NCBI GenBank assembly: GCA_910588125.1
Contig: CAJUPI010000002.1
Location: 62,001 to 126,000, forward strand
Reading direction: 5' to 3'
DNA: 64,000 nucleotides
Origin: an uncultured Lachnospiraceae bacterium
GTDB taxonomy: Bacteria > Bacillota > Clostridia > Lachnospirales > Lachnospiraceae
Of this stretch, positions 25,798 to 32,955 are shown in pieces. Numbering within the stretch: the first letter of the stretch is position 1; each line of letters begins with the position of its first letter. The position numbers and the translations under genes were made by a program. The notes under the pieces were generated by a model. The model saw nothing but the letters and a program-made list of their open reading frames with translations. It searched no databases and was not told the origin of the DNA.

Positions 25798-26883
25798 ATG
25801 TCCGGCAAAAATTGGGATATGTATGATTATATTTTGGAATCGAAGGATGCGGTCCGGAATATTGTGGCAAAGCAGGAAGAAGTTTTTCAGGGCGCACTGG
25901 AATATCTGAAGGATAAAAAGATTGAGCAGATTTACCTGTTGGGATCCGGCACCAGCTATCATGCGGCGGTTGCTTCCAAAAGAGCAGTGGAAGCCGGGCT
26001 GGGAGTAAAGGTATTTACCATGTATCCTATGGAATTTGTGGATAATGAAAAAGTGTTCAATCCTCATACGCTGGTAGTGGGAATTTCTCAGGCTGGCAGA
26101 AGCACCAGTACGGTAGAGGCGCTTAAGAAGGCCAGGGAGCAGGGGTTTGCCACCATTGCAGTTACGGCGTCGGAGAACAGGCCGGTTTCTGAGGTGGCAG
26201 ACTGCACGATCCTTTTGGCAATTGGCGATGAGTTTGCCGGGCCAAAAACGAAAGGCTATCAGGGATCCATTGCCACAATTGTGCTGTTAGGGCTTAAATT
26301 AGCTGTGCAGCAGGGCAGATTGTCAGAGGACAAGAAGGATGAGATTACCAATCGGATGGTCAAAACGGCAGATCAGATTCCGGACATTGCAGAGAAAGCC
26401 TGGGAGTGGTATAAACGCAATCAGGAGGATCTGAAAAAGTGCCGCCGCATCATTGTGTTAGGATATGAGGCGTGCATGGGGGCTATGCTGGAGGGCACCT
26501 TAAAGGTTTTGGAGGCAGTACGCTATGGAGTGACCGGATACGAGCTGGAAGAGTTCATGCATGGAATCTATCATGCCATTGATTCGGACACGTATCTGAT
26601 CTATCTGGGATGTCCTGGAAAGCACTGGGAACGGATGAACCGGATGATGAAATATTTTGAAAAAGAGCGGGGAGCACATAATTATATGATTACCTCTGAC
26701 CGTTCTGCAGAAGAGGAAAGAAGTTTTGTTTATCCCTTCTGTAATGATGAGTATTTTGCTTCTATGGAATATGTGGTTCCGATGCAGGTGTTAGCGAGAA
26801 AATTGTCGCTGGATCTGGGGATTGATTGCAATATTCCCAGTGATCCGGAGTTCCACAAAAAGATGGGGAGCTATACCTATTAA
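25798..26883 (+). CDS. Double SIS-domain sugar isomerase/deglycase (GlmS-C/AgaS/FrlB-like)
   Basis: A 361-residue cytoplasmic protein with two SIS (sugar isomerase) domains, as in the isomerase half of GlmS but without the glutaminase domain. First SIS domain: IYLLGSGTSYHAAVASKRAVE, then VGISQAGRSTSTVEAL, which binds sugar phosphate. The second domain contains RRIIVLGYEACMGAMLEGTLK and YELEEFMHGIYHAID. ATG 25798 follows AGGAGG (25786-25791) at six bases. Such proteins convert amino-sugar phosphates or split glycated amine phosphates. As last gene after a PfkB kinase it may act on the kinase product. A long palindrome follows the gene. Confidence 0.88.
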   Translation: MSGKNWDMYDYILESKDAVRNIVAKQEEVFQGALEYLKDKKIEQIYLLGSGTSYHAAVASKRAVEAGLGVKVFTMYPMEFVDNEKVFNPHTLVVGISQAGRSTSTVEALKKAREQGFATIAVTASENRPVSEVADCTILLAIGDEFAGPKTKGYQGSIATIVLLGLKLAVQQGRLSEDKKDEITNRMVKTADQIPDIAEKAWEWYKRNQEDLKKCRRIIVLGYEACMGAMLEGTLKVLEAVRYGVTGYELEEFMHGIYHAIDSDTYLIYLGCPGKHWERMNRMMKYFEKERGAHNYMITSDRSAEEERSFVYPFCNDEYFASMEYVVPMQVLARKLSLDLGIDCNIPSDPEFHKKMGSYTY

Positions 26884-26910
26884 TGGATAGCACTTAGAAA
26901 AACAGGTGTT

Positions 26911-27063
26911 GCAAAATAAGCCGCCCGTCATTTCTCTATCCTGTGTTTGGATGGTTCACATACGCATAGTCTGCTCTTAACGGATAAAGTCCGCTAATAT
27001 CAGACAGTATGTACGTGAACAGCCGGACACCAGATAAGAGAAATGACGGGCGGCTTATTTTGC
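26911..27063. repeat. Long palindrome with a 27-bp perfect outer stem
   Basis: In the 349-base gap between the SIS gene and clpS, 26911-26937 is perfectly complementary to 27037-27063 (27 bp, outermost GCAAAATAAGCCGCCC). Inside it, about 33 more bases on each side pair imperfectly (left part with GGTTCACATACGCATAGTCTG, written here as one 21-base unit split at 26954-26974; right part at 27000-27028), around a loop near 26975-26999. The stem would form a roughly 150-nt hairpin in RNA or a cruciform in DNA. It may stop or insulate transcription between the sugar operon and clpS, but there is no clean T-tract terminator. A partial second copy of the right inner arm follows at 27073-27095. Confidence 0.8.
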
Positions 27064-27095
27064 GACATTCTCTATGTATACGTGAACAGACGGAC
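27008..27095. repeat. Direct repeat of the palindrome's inner arm
   Basis: TATGTACGTGAACAGCCGG and the next two bases at 27008-27028 recur as a near copy at 27073-27095 (two inserted bases and one substitution, keeping CGTGAACAG and CGGAC). The second copy lies just outside the palindrome, so the inner-arm unit exists in at least three forms here, one inverted. This suggests a mobile or duplicating repeat unit. Confidence 0.6.
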
Positions 27096-27156
27096 GACTG
27101 TTTTTGTAATACCCGTTTTCCCCGGGTCCTCTTTGCCTGGAAATGAGAAAAAAGGA

Positions 27157-27185
27157 ATGACAAAAATAAGGATTGCGTATATAAT
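27157..27185 (+). promoter_or_regulatory. Predicted sigma-A promoter of clpS-clpA-recU
   Basis: ATGACA at 27157-27162 and TATAAT at 27180-27185 are separated by 17 bases and lie 48 bases before the clpS start. Only one base of the -35 differs from consensus. Confidence 0.6.
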
Positions 27186-27232
27186 AGATATCGTGTGATA
27201 AGGATTATGGCGACAGGGAGATTGAGGATTAA

Positions 27233-27535
27233 ATGGCAGTAAAGGAGAGTATTAAGACCCGGACCAAAAACCAGGTGAAGCAGCCCCGGCAATATCAGGT
27301 TTTGATTTATAATGACGATTTTACCCCGATGGATTTTGTGGTAGAGATTTTGATGCGGATTTTTGATAAGGAAGAGCAGGCGGCCATTGCCCTGATGATG
27401 AGTGTCCATACGGGGAGCTGTGCAGTGGCGGGAGTGTATCCCCGGGATATTGCGCAGACAAAGGCGGCAGAAGCTGTGCAGTGGGCCAGGGAGGAGAAGT
27501 ATCCTCTGAAAGTGGAGGCGGTATGTGAGCCGTGA
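27233..27535 (+). CDS. clpS: ATP-dependent Clp protease adaptor ClpS
   Basis: A 100-residue adaptor that delivers substrates, classically those with destabilising N-terminal residues, to a Clp ATPase. Family features are YQVLIYNDDFTPMDFVVEIL, which forms the core strand and binding pocket, and the following helix with MMSVHTGSCAVAGVYPRDIA. The N-terminal ~18 residues are basic and extended, as expected for the ClpS tail that enters the ATPase. It lies 99 bases before clpA and shares its predicted promoter. The pairing with a ClpA-type partner supports a working adaptor-protease pair. Confidence 0.93.
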   Translation: MAVKESIKTRTKNQVKQPRQYQVLIYNDDFTPMDFVVEILMRIFDKEEQAAIALMMSVHTGSCAVAGVYPRDIAQTKAAEAVQWAREEKYPLKVEAVCEP

Positions 27536-27634
27536 ATCAATATCGGGCCGGAAGGATCCGGAATAGTCGTTTTGGTTATGTAAAGATGAAGAGCGATTAT
27601 CAGAAATGAAGACGGAAAAGGACAGGATGAGGGA

Positions 27635-29923
27635 ATGGAATTTACCAAAAATATGCAGAGGGTAATGGAAAATGCGGTGAATCTGGCCCGGGAAGGGCGC
27701 CATCGTTATTTCATGCCGGAGCATCTTCTTTATGGTATGACCTTTGATGAAAATTTTGGCAGGGAATATGAGGCCGGGGGAGGGAATCTCTCCCGGCTGC
27801 GTCAGGATCTGCTGGCCTTTCTTAAGGAGCATGCCGGGAACGCACAGGCAGAAGAGGTCCGGCTGACGGCAGATACGGAAAAGACGCTTTATCTGGCAGA
27901 GGGGCAGGCAGTATCCAGCAGCCGCAAATCCGTGGATATCAGCCATGTGCTTGCCGCTATGATACAGCTGGAGGATAATTACGGAATCTATTATCTTGCC
28001 AGGGAAAATGTGGATCTGGTAGACTTGGTGGGAGAGCTTTCACGGGAAAGCCTGGCTGCCGAGCGCGGGACCCTGTACCGTCACGCTACGGCGAAAGACA
28101 TCGGTGCAAAAGGCAGGGAAGAGGGTTCGTTTGGTGGCGGAGATTTTGCCGGAGAGGAAGAGGAGCCATTTGCCGGAGAAGAAACCAGCGGCCATCGCTG
28201 GCGCGGGTTTGTAGAAGACATGAATCAGACATGTTTAAGACAGAATGAATTGATTGGCAGGGCAGAGGAGCTGGAAAGGACGATACAGATTCTCTGCCGG
28301 AAGGACAAAAACAATGTATTGCATATTGGAGAGCCGGGAGTAGGGAAAACGGCTTTGGCATATGGCCTGGCCCAGCGCCTGGTAAAAGGGCAGGTGCCAA
28401 AACCGCTTCTGGGGGCACATCTGTACGCCTTGGATTTAGGCGGGCTTCTGGCGGGGACCCAGTACCGGGGAGATTTTGAAAAACGTTTTAAGGAGATTAT
28501 GGATGGGCTTTCTAAAGAGGCGAAGCCGATTCTCTACCTCGATGAGATCCACAATATTGTAGGCGCCGGGGCGGTCAATGGAGGCAGCCTGGACGCGGCG
28601 AATCTTTTGAAGCCTTATCTGGCGGCAGGCTCCATTCGCTTTATCGGAGCTACCACTTATGAGGAGTATAAAAAACATTTTTCCGGCAGCAAAAGCCTGG
28701 TGCGGCGCTTCCAAAATGTAGATATCCGGGAGCCGGGCAGGGAAGAGGCGGTTGAGATTTTGAAGGGCCTGAAGCCGGGATACGAAAAATATCACGGAGT
28801 AAAGTACAGCGCCGGGGTATTGGAGCATGCCGTGGAGGTCAGCAGCCGTTTTATCAATGAGCGTTTTCTTCCGGATAAGGCCATCGATCTGATCGATGAG
28901 GCCGGAGCCTATCGCCGCCTCCATCCTTTAGATCAGAAGCGGCAGACGGTAAATAAGGCTTTGATTGATGAGGTTTTGGCCAGAACCTGCCGCATTCCGG
29001 TGCAGACAGTGGAAAAAACAGAGACAAAGAAGCTGGCTTTGCTGGATGTGCATTTAAAGCAGAAGATTTTCGGGCAGGATTTGGCTGTGGAGCAGGTGTG
29101 CAACGCCGTGAAATTTTCCAGGGCCGGCTTGAATGAGGGGAATAAGCCGGTTGCCTCCTTTTTGTTTGTTGGTCCCACCGGTGTGGGGAAAACGGAGCTT
29201 TCCAGGGTGCTGGCGGAGGAGCTGGGGATTTCCTTTTTGCGTTTTGATATGAGTGAATATGCGGAAAAGCATGCAGTGGCAAAGCTGATAGGAGCTCCGG
29301 CCGGCTATGTGGGCTACGAAGAGGGAGGAATTTTGACCGAGGAGATCCGCCGGCATCCCCATGGAGTGTTACTGTTGGATGAGATTGAGAAGGCTCATCC
29401 GGATATTTTTAATGTACTGCTGCAGGTGATGGATTATGCCACTCTGACAGACAACCAGGGAAGAAAAGCGGATTTCCGCAATATTATATTGATCCTGACA
29501 TCCAATGCCGGAGCCGGAGAGATCGGCAAAGGACAAATCGGCTTTGGCAGCAGGGCCATGAATTTGGATGCCCTTATGGAAGCAGTAAAGCGGACTTTTC
29601 CGCCCGAATTCCGCAACCGCTTAAGCCGGATTGTCCTTTTTCATGGAATGGATGAGAAAATGGCCGGCAATATTGCGGCGAAGAAGTTAGGAGAGCTGAC
29701 TCAGCTGTTAAAGGCCAGGAAGGTGAATTTGACGGTGACACAGGCTGCCATCGAGCATGTAAAAAGAACCGGAATCACCAGAGAATATGGCGCAAGGGAG
29801 ATTGACCGGGTTATTTCCGGAGAAGTAAAGCCATTGCTGGCGGAGCTTTTGCTGTTTGGCAGACTGAAACGGGGCGGGGACTGCATTTTGGATGTGAGAG
29901 ATGAAAAGCTGACTGTGAGGTGA
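27635..29923 (+). CDS. clpA: ATP-dependent Clp protease ATP-binding subunit ClpA
   Basis: A 762-residue double-AAA+ unfoldase that feeds proteins into ClpP. The N-terminal Clp repeat domain (1-145) starts with the typical helix MQRVMENAVNLAREG and binds ClpS. The first AAA+ module has Walker A GEPGVGKTA near residue 232 and Walker B ILYLDEIHNIVGAG. The second has GPTGVGKTE near residue 512 and Walker B VLLLDEIEKAHPDIF. A GQIGFG segment near residue 633 matches the IGF/IGL loop that docks on ClpP. No long middle (M) domain of ClpB/ClpC type separates the modules, so ClpA is the better name. clpP is not in the window. The recU start follows three bases after the stop. Confidence 0.94.
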   Translation: MEFTKNMQRVMENAVNLAREGRHRYFMPEHLLYGMTFDENFGREYEAGGGNLSRLRQDLLAFLKEHAGNAQAEEVRLTADTEKTLYLAEGQAVSSSRKSVDISHVLAAMIQLEDNYGIYYLARENVDLVDLVGELSRESLAAERGTLYRHATAKDIGAKGREEGSFGGGDFAGEEEEPFAGEETSGHRWRGFVEDMNQTCLRQNELIGRAEELERTIQILCRKDKNNVLHIGEPGVGKTALAYGLAQRLVKGQVPKPLLGAHLYALDLGGLLAGTQYRGDFEKRFKEIMDGLSKEAKPILYLDEIHNIVGAGAVNGGSLDAANLLKPYLAAGSIRFIGATTYEEYKKHFSGSKSLVRRFQNVDIREPGREEAVEILKGLKPGYEKYHGVKYSAGVLEHAVEVSSRFINERFLPDKAIDLIDEAGAYRRLHPLDQKRQTVNKALIDEVLARTCRIPVQTVEKTETKKLALLDVHLKQKIFGQDLAVEQVCNAVKFSRAGLNEGNKPVASFLFVGPTGVGKTELSRVLAEELGISFLRFDMSEYAEKHAVAKLIGAPAGYVGYEEGGILTEEIRRHPHGVLLLDEIEKAHPDIFNVLLQVMDYATLTDNQGRKADFRNIILILTSNAGAGEIGKGQIGFGSRAMNLDALMEAVKRTFPPEFRNRLSRIVLFHGMDEKMAGNIAAKKLGELTQLLKARKVNLTVTQAAIEHVKRTGITREYGAREIDRVISGEVKPLLAELLLFGRLKRGGDCILDVRDEKLTVR

Positions 29924-29926
29924 TAT

Positions 29927-30463
29927 ATGGGTACATGGAAGAGCAGGGGCCTGCGCGGATCTACGTTGGAGGATATGATCAATCATGGGAACCAGCTTTA
30001 CCGGGAAAAAAAATTAGCGCTGATTCAGAAAATTCCCACGCCAATCACCCCGATTACGATTGATAAAGAAACCCGGCATATCACGCTGGCCTATTTTGAT
30101 CAGAAGAGCACCGTGGATTATATTGGTGCAGTACAGGGGATTCCGGTTTGCTTTGACGCCAAAGAGTGTGCAGCGGAGACGTTCCCCCTGCAAAATATCC
30201 ATGAGCACCAGATCTGTTTTATGGAGGAGTTTGAATCTCAAGGAGGGATCGCTTTCATTCTTCTGCATTTTACTGTCAGGGACGAAATTTACTATATCCC
30301 TTTTGCGGACATCCGTCATTTTTGGAAACGGATGAAGGATGGCGGCAGAAAAAGCTTCACATATGAAGAGGTGGACAAAAGCTTTCGCGTTCATCCCCAT
30401 CGGGATATTCTGGTACATTATCTGGAGGCTTTGCAACAGGATTTGGAAAGAAGAAGCTTTTAG
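29927..30463 (+). CDS. recU: Holliday junction resolvase RecU
   Basis: A 178-residue endonuclease that resolves four-way recombination junctions in Firmicutes. The start RGSTLEDMINHGNQLY contains the conserved acidic residue, IQKIPTPITPI is the family signature, and the catalytic PD-(D/E)xK-like core reads VDYIGAVQGIPVCFDAKEC. The end HRDILVHYLEALQQDL is also typical. It follows clpA at three bases with GTGAGGTG as ribosome-binding site, so it is cotranscribed. In Bacillus recU lies next to a penicillin-binding protein gene; here the neighbour is different. Confidence 0.92.
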   Translation: MGTWKSRGLRGSTLEDMINHGNQLYREKKLALIQKIPTPITPITIDKETRHITLAYFDQKSTVDYIGAVQGIPVCFDAKECAAETFPLQNIHEHQICFMEEFESQGGIAFILLHFTVRDEIYYIPFADIRHFWKRMKDGGRKSFTYEEVDKSFRVHPHRDILVHYLEALQQDLERRSF

Positions 30464-30543
30464 ATTCCTTTCTGCTGGACAGCAGCAAGAACTTATGGAA
30501 TAATAGGAGCTATATTACATTTGGGAAGACAGGAGGCAGGATT

Positions 30544-31806
30544 ATGGGAACAAAACGTATCATTCAGGTGGAAGAAAAAGTGCCGTTTCAGCTGTTGGCG
30601 CCGTTAAGCATCCAGCACATGTTTGCCATGTTTGGCGCATCGGTGCTGGTTCCGTTTATTTTCGGAATCAGTCCGGCTATTGTACTGTTTATGAATGGCG
30701 TCGGCACTTTGCTTTTTATCGCGGTGACGAAAGGAAAGGCGCCGGCGTATCTGGGTTCGAGCTTTGCTTTTCTGGCGCCGGCAGGGATTGTTATTCAAAA
30801 CTGGGGGTATGAATATGCCTTGGGCGGTTTTGTTGCCGTGGGTTTTTGCGGCTGTATTCTGGCATTGATTGTGTACAAGTTCGGTACAGACTGGATTGAT
30901 GTAGTACTGCCGCCGGCGGCAATGGGACCGGTAGTGGCGCTAATTGGCCTGGAGCTGTCCTCCTCGGCGGCCAGCAATGCCGGATTGCTCGATGAGGCAA
31001 TCCGGCCGGAGAATGTGATTGTATTTCTGGTAACTCTGGGATTTGCCGTGTTCGGCTCGATTTTGTTCAAAGGCTTTTTGTCCGTGATTCCCATCCTGAT
31101 TGCAGTGATAGCGGGATATGTGGCGGCTGTCTGTTGCGGGATCGTCAGCTTTGAGGCAGTTTCGGCTGCGCCCTGGTTTGCCTTGCCGGATTTTACGGCT
31201 CCCAAGTTTGATCCGGAGGCGATTTTGATTATTCTGCCGGTGATTCTGGTGATTGCGTCGGAGCATATCGGCCATCAGGTGGTGACCAGCAAGATTGTGG
31301 GACGCGATCTGCTGAAGGATCCAGGACTTCACAGAAGTTTGTTCGGAGATAATTTTTCCACTATGATTTCCGGGCTGATCGGTTCTGTGCCTACCACCAC
31401 TTACGGGGAAAATATCGGGGTGATGGCGATGACCGGCGTGTACAGCGTCCATGTGATTGCCGGGGCTGCCGTGTTGTCGATTGTCTGTTCTTTTGTGGGT
31501 AAATTGTCTATGCTGATCAGCACGATCCCGGGACCGGTGATCGGCGGAATATCGTTTTTGCTGTATGGAATGATCGGTACTTCCGGATTACGGATTCTGG
31601 TGGATTCCAAGGTGGATTTTGGAAAATCCCGCAATCAGGCCCTGACCTCCGTGATATTTGTCGCCGGCCTTTCCGGAATTGCCATCAGGATTGGAAATAT
31701 CCAGCTTACCGGTATGGTGCTGGCTTGTGTGGTGGGGATGGCGCTGAGCCTGGCGTTTTATCTGCTGGACAAGGCCGGACTGACAAACGATCGGGAGGAA
31801 GGATAA
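30544..31806 (+). CDS. uraA: Uracil/xanthine permease (NCS2 family)
   Basis: A 420-residue membrane transporter with the multiple helices of the NCS2 nucleobase:cation symporter family. The start PFQLLAPLSIQHMFAMFGASVLVP is the family hallmark, and LVIASEHIGHQVVTSKIVGRDL followed by the GSVPTTTYGENIGVMAMT signature matches UraA/PyrP uracil permeases, including the Glu in ASEHIGH that contacts uracil. RBS GGAGGCAGG lies before ATG 30544. No pyrimidine gene or PyrR-type leader is adjacent. A VanZ-like gene follows 29 bases later. Confidence 0.92.
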   Translation: MGTKRIIQVEEKVPFQLLAPLSIQHMFAMFGASVLVPFIFGISPAIVLFMNGVGTLLFIAVTKGKAPAYLGSSFAFLAPAGIVIQNWGYEYALGGFVAVGFCGCILALIVYKFGTDWIDVVLPPAAMGPVVALIGLELSSSAASNAGLLDEAIRPENVIVFLVTLGFAVFGSILFKGFLSVIPILIAVIAGYVAAVCCGIVSFEAVSAAPWFALPDFTAPKFDPEAILIILPVILVIASEHIGHQVVTSKIVGRDLLKDPGLHRSLFGDNFSTMISGLIGSVPTTTYGENIGVMAMTGVYSVHVIAGAAVLSIVCSFVGKLSMLISTIPGPVIGGISFLLYGMIGTSGLRILVDSKVDFGKSRNQALTSVIFVAGLSGIAIRIGNIQLTGMVLACVVGMALSLAFYLLDKAGLTNDREEG

Positions 31807-31835
31807 AGCACTATGAGAGCGGAGATAAAGAAATA

Positions 31836-32279
31836 ATGTCAGAAAATCAGAAAAGAAAGCTTTTGATGATTATTTTTCTTATGTATCTGGCGATACTGCT
31901 GCGAATCACTGTGTTCCGGAGCAGTTTTCGCCTGGGTCAAATATTTCAGAATGGAAAAATAAATTTTACTTTATTTGAGAGCTATATTCTCCTTTTGCAG
32001 CAGGGCAGATGGTTTATCTTTTTTTATCTCTTCGTGGGAAATGTGATCTGGTTCGTACCCTTTGGTGTTTTTTGTTATGGGGTGGAAAAAAGGCAGAGGA
32101 TTGGGAAAACTTTGATCTGGGGATTTTTATTTTCTCTTGGAATTGAGAGTATGCAGTTTTTGTGGGGAACCGGAGTTTCGGAGTTGGATGATTTGGTGTT
32201 AAATACCCTGGGAGCCTGGATCGGGGCGGCGGGAGTGCATTTTCTAAAAATTAAGAAAAAAGCGGAGATGACAACATGA
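31836..32279 (+). CDS. VanZ-family membrane protein
   Basis: A 147-residue membrane protein with four hydrophobic segments. The features fit the VanZ-like family: YLAILLRITVFRSSF at the first helix, FFYLFVGNVIWFVPFGVF in the middle, and the signature SLGIESMQFLWGTGVSELDDLVLNTLGAWIGA split over the last two helices (G-x-E-x-x-Q and DxDDxxxNTxG). VanZ confers low-level teicoplanin resistance in enterococci, but most chromosomal relatives have no known role. ATG 31836 has GGAG eleven bases upstream. The stop overlaps the cobI start by four bases. Confidence 0.85.
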   Translation: MSENQKRKLLMIIFLMYLAILLRITVFRSSFRLGQIFQNGKINFTLFESYILLLQQGRWFIFFYLFVGNVIWFVPFGVFCYGVEKRQRIGKTLIWGFLFSLGIESMQFLWGTGVSELDDLVLNTLGAWIGAAGVHFLKIKKKAEMTT

Positions 32280-32953
32280 GCGGAACATTATATGGAGTGG
32301 GAGTTGGCCCGGGAGATCCCCGGCTTATGACGCTTCTGGCAATCGAGACGATTGAAAGCTGCCCGGTGATAGCAGTACCCGGAGAAAACAGAGAGCATGC
32401 CGTAAGCTACCGGATTGCCAGGGGCGCGGTAGCCGGCCTGGAGAAAAAGATATGTCTGAATTTGTCAACGCCGATGACCAAGGATCCGGGAATACTGGCA
32501 AAAAGCTATGAGCTGGCAGCGGGCCGGATTATAGAAGAGCTGAAGCAAAATCGGGATGTGGCTTATCTGACTTTGGGGGATCCGACCATTTATTCTACTT
32601 ATATTTATATTCACCGGTTAGTAAAAGCGCAAGGTTACTCTGCGGAGATTATCAACGGTATCCCTTCTTTTTGTGCTGTGGCGGCCAGGATGGGGGAGAG
32701 CCTGGCAGATCGTTCGGAGCAGCTGCATATTATTCCGTCCAGCTATGATATCGAAGAAGCGCTGGATTATCCGGGGAGCAAGGTCTTTATGAAAGCGGGT
32801 TCAAAGCTTTCCCGGGTAAAACAGACCTTGCAGGAAAAGGATATGACAGCAGTGATGGTAGAGAACTGCGGGTTTTCCGATGAACATATATATGATGTCA
32901 TATCCTCGATGCCGGAAAAGGCCAGCTATTATACGACGGTCCTGGTAAAATAA
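32276..32953 (+). CDS. cobI: Precorrin-2 / cobalt-factor II C20-methyltransferase
   Basis: A 225-residue SAM-dependent methyltransferase of cobalamin ring synthesis. The start LYGVGVGPGDPRLMTLLA is the family signature, with VAYLTLGDPTIYSTYIYI (CobI/CbiL-specific) and the later INGIPSFCAVAARMGESLA. Whether it acts in the aerobic (CobI) or anaerobic (CbiL) route cannot be read from this gene; an anaerobe implies CbiL. No other corrinoid gene is present, so it is a lone pathway gene, translationally coupled (ATGA) to a VanZ-like gene. It ends two bases from the convergent PurF-like gene. Confidence 0.92.
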   Translation: MSGTLYGVGVGPGDPRLMTLLAIETIESCPVIAVPGENREHAVSYRIARGAVAGLEKKICLNLSTPMTKDPGILAKSYELAAGRIIEELKQNRDVAYLTLGDPTIYSTYIYIHRLVKAQGYSAEIINGIPSFCAVAARMGESLADRSEQLHIIPSSYDIEEALDYPGSKVFMKAGSKLSRVKQTLQEKDMTAVMVENCGFSDEHIYDVISSMPEKASYYTTVLVK

Positions 32954-32955
32954 CG

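Noticed and set aside
26936..27946. Open frame of 336 codons on the minus strand across clpS and the palindrome
   Set aside because: It runs antisense through clpS, the palindrome and the start of clpA, has no family resemblance or ribosome-binding site, and is a composition artefact.
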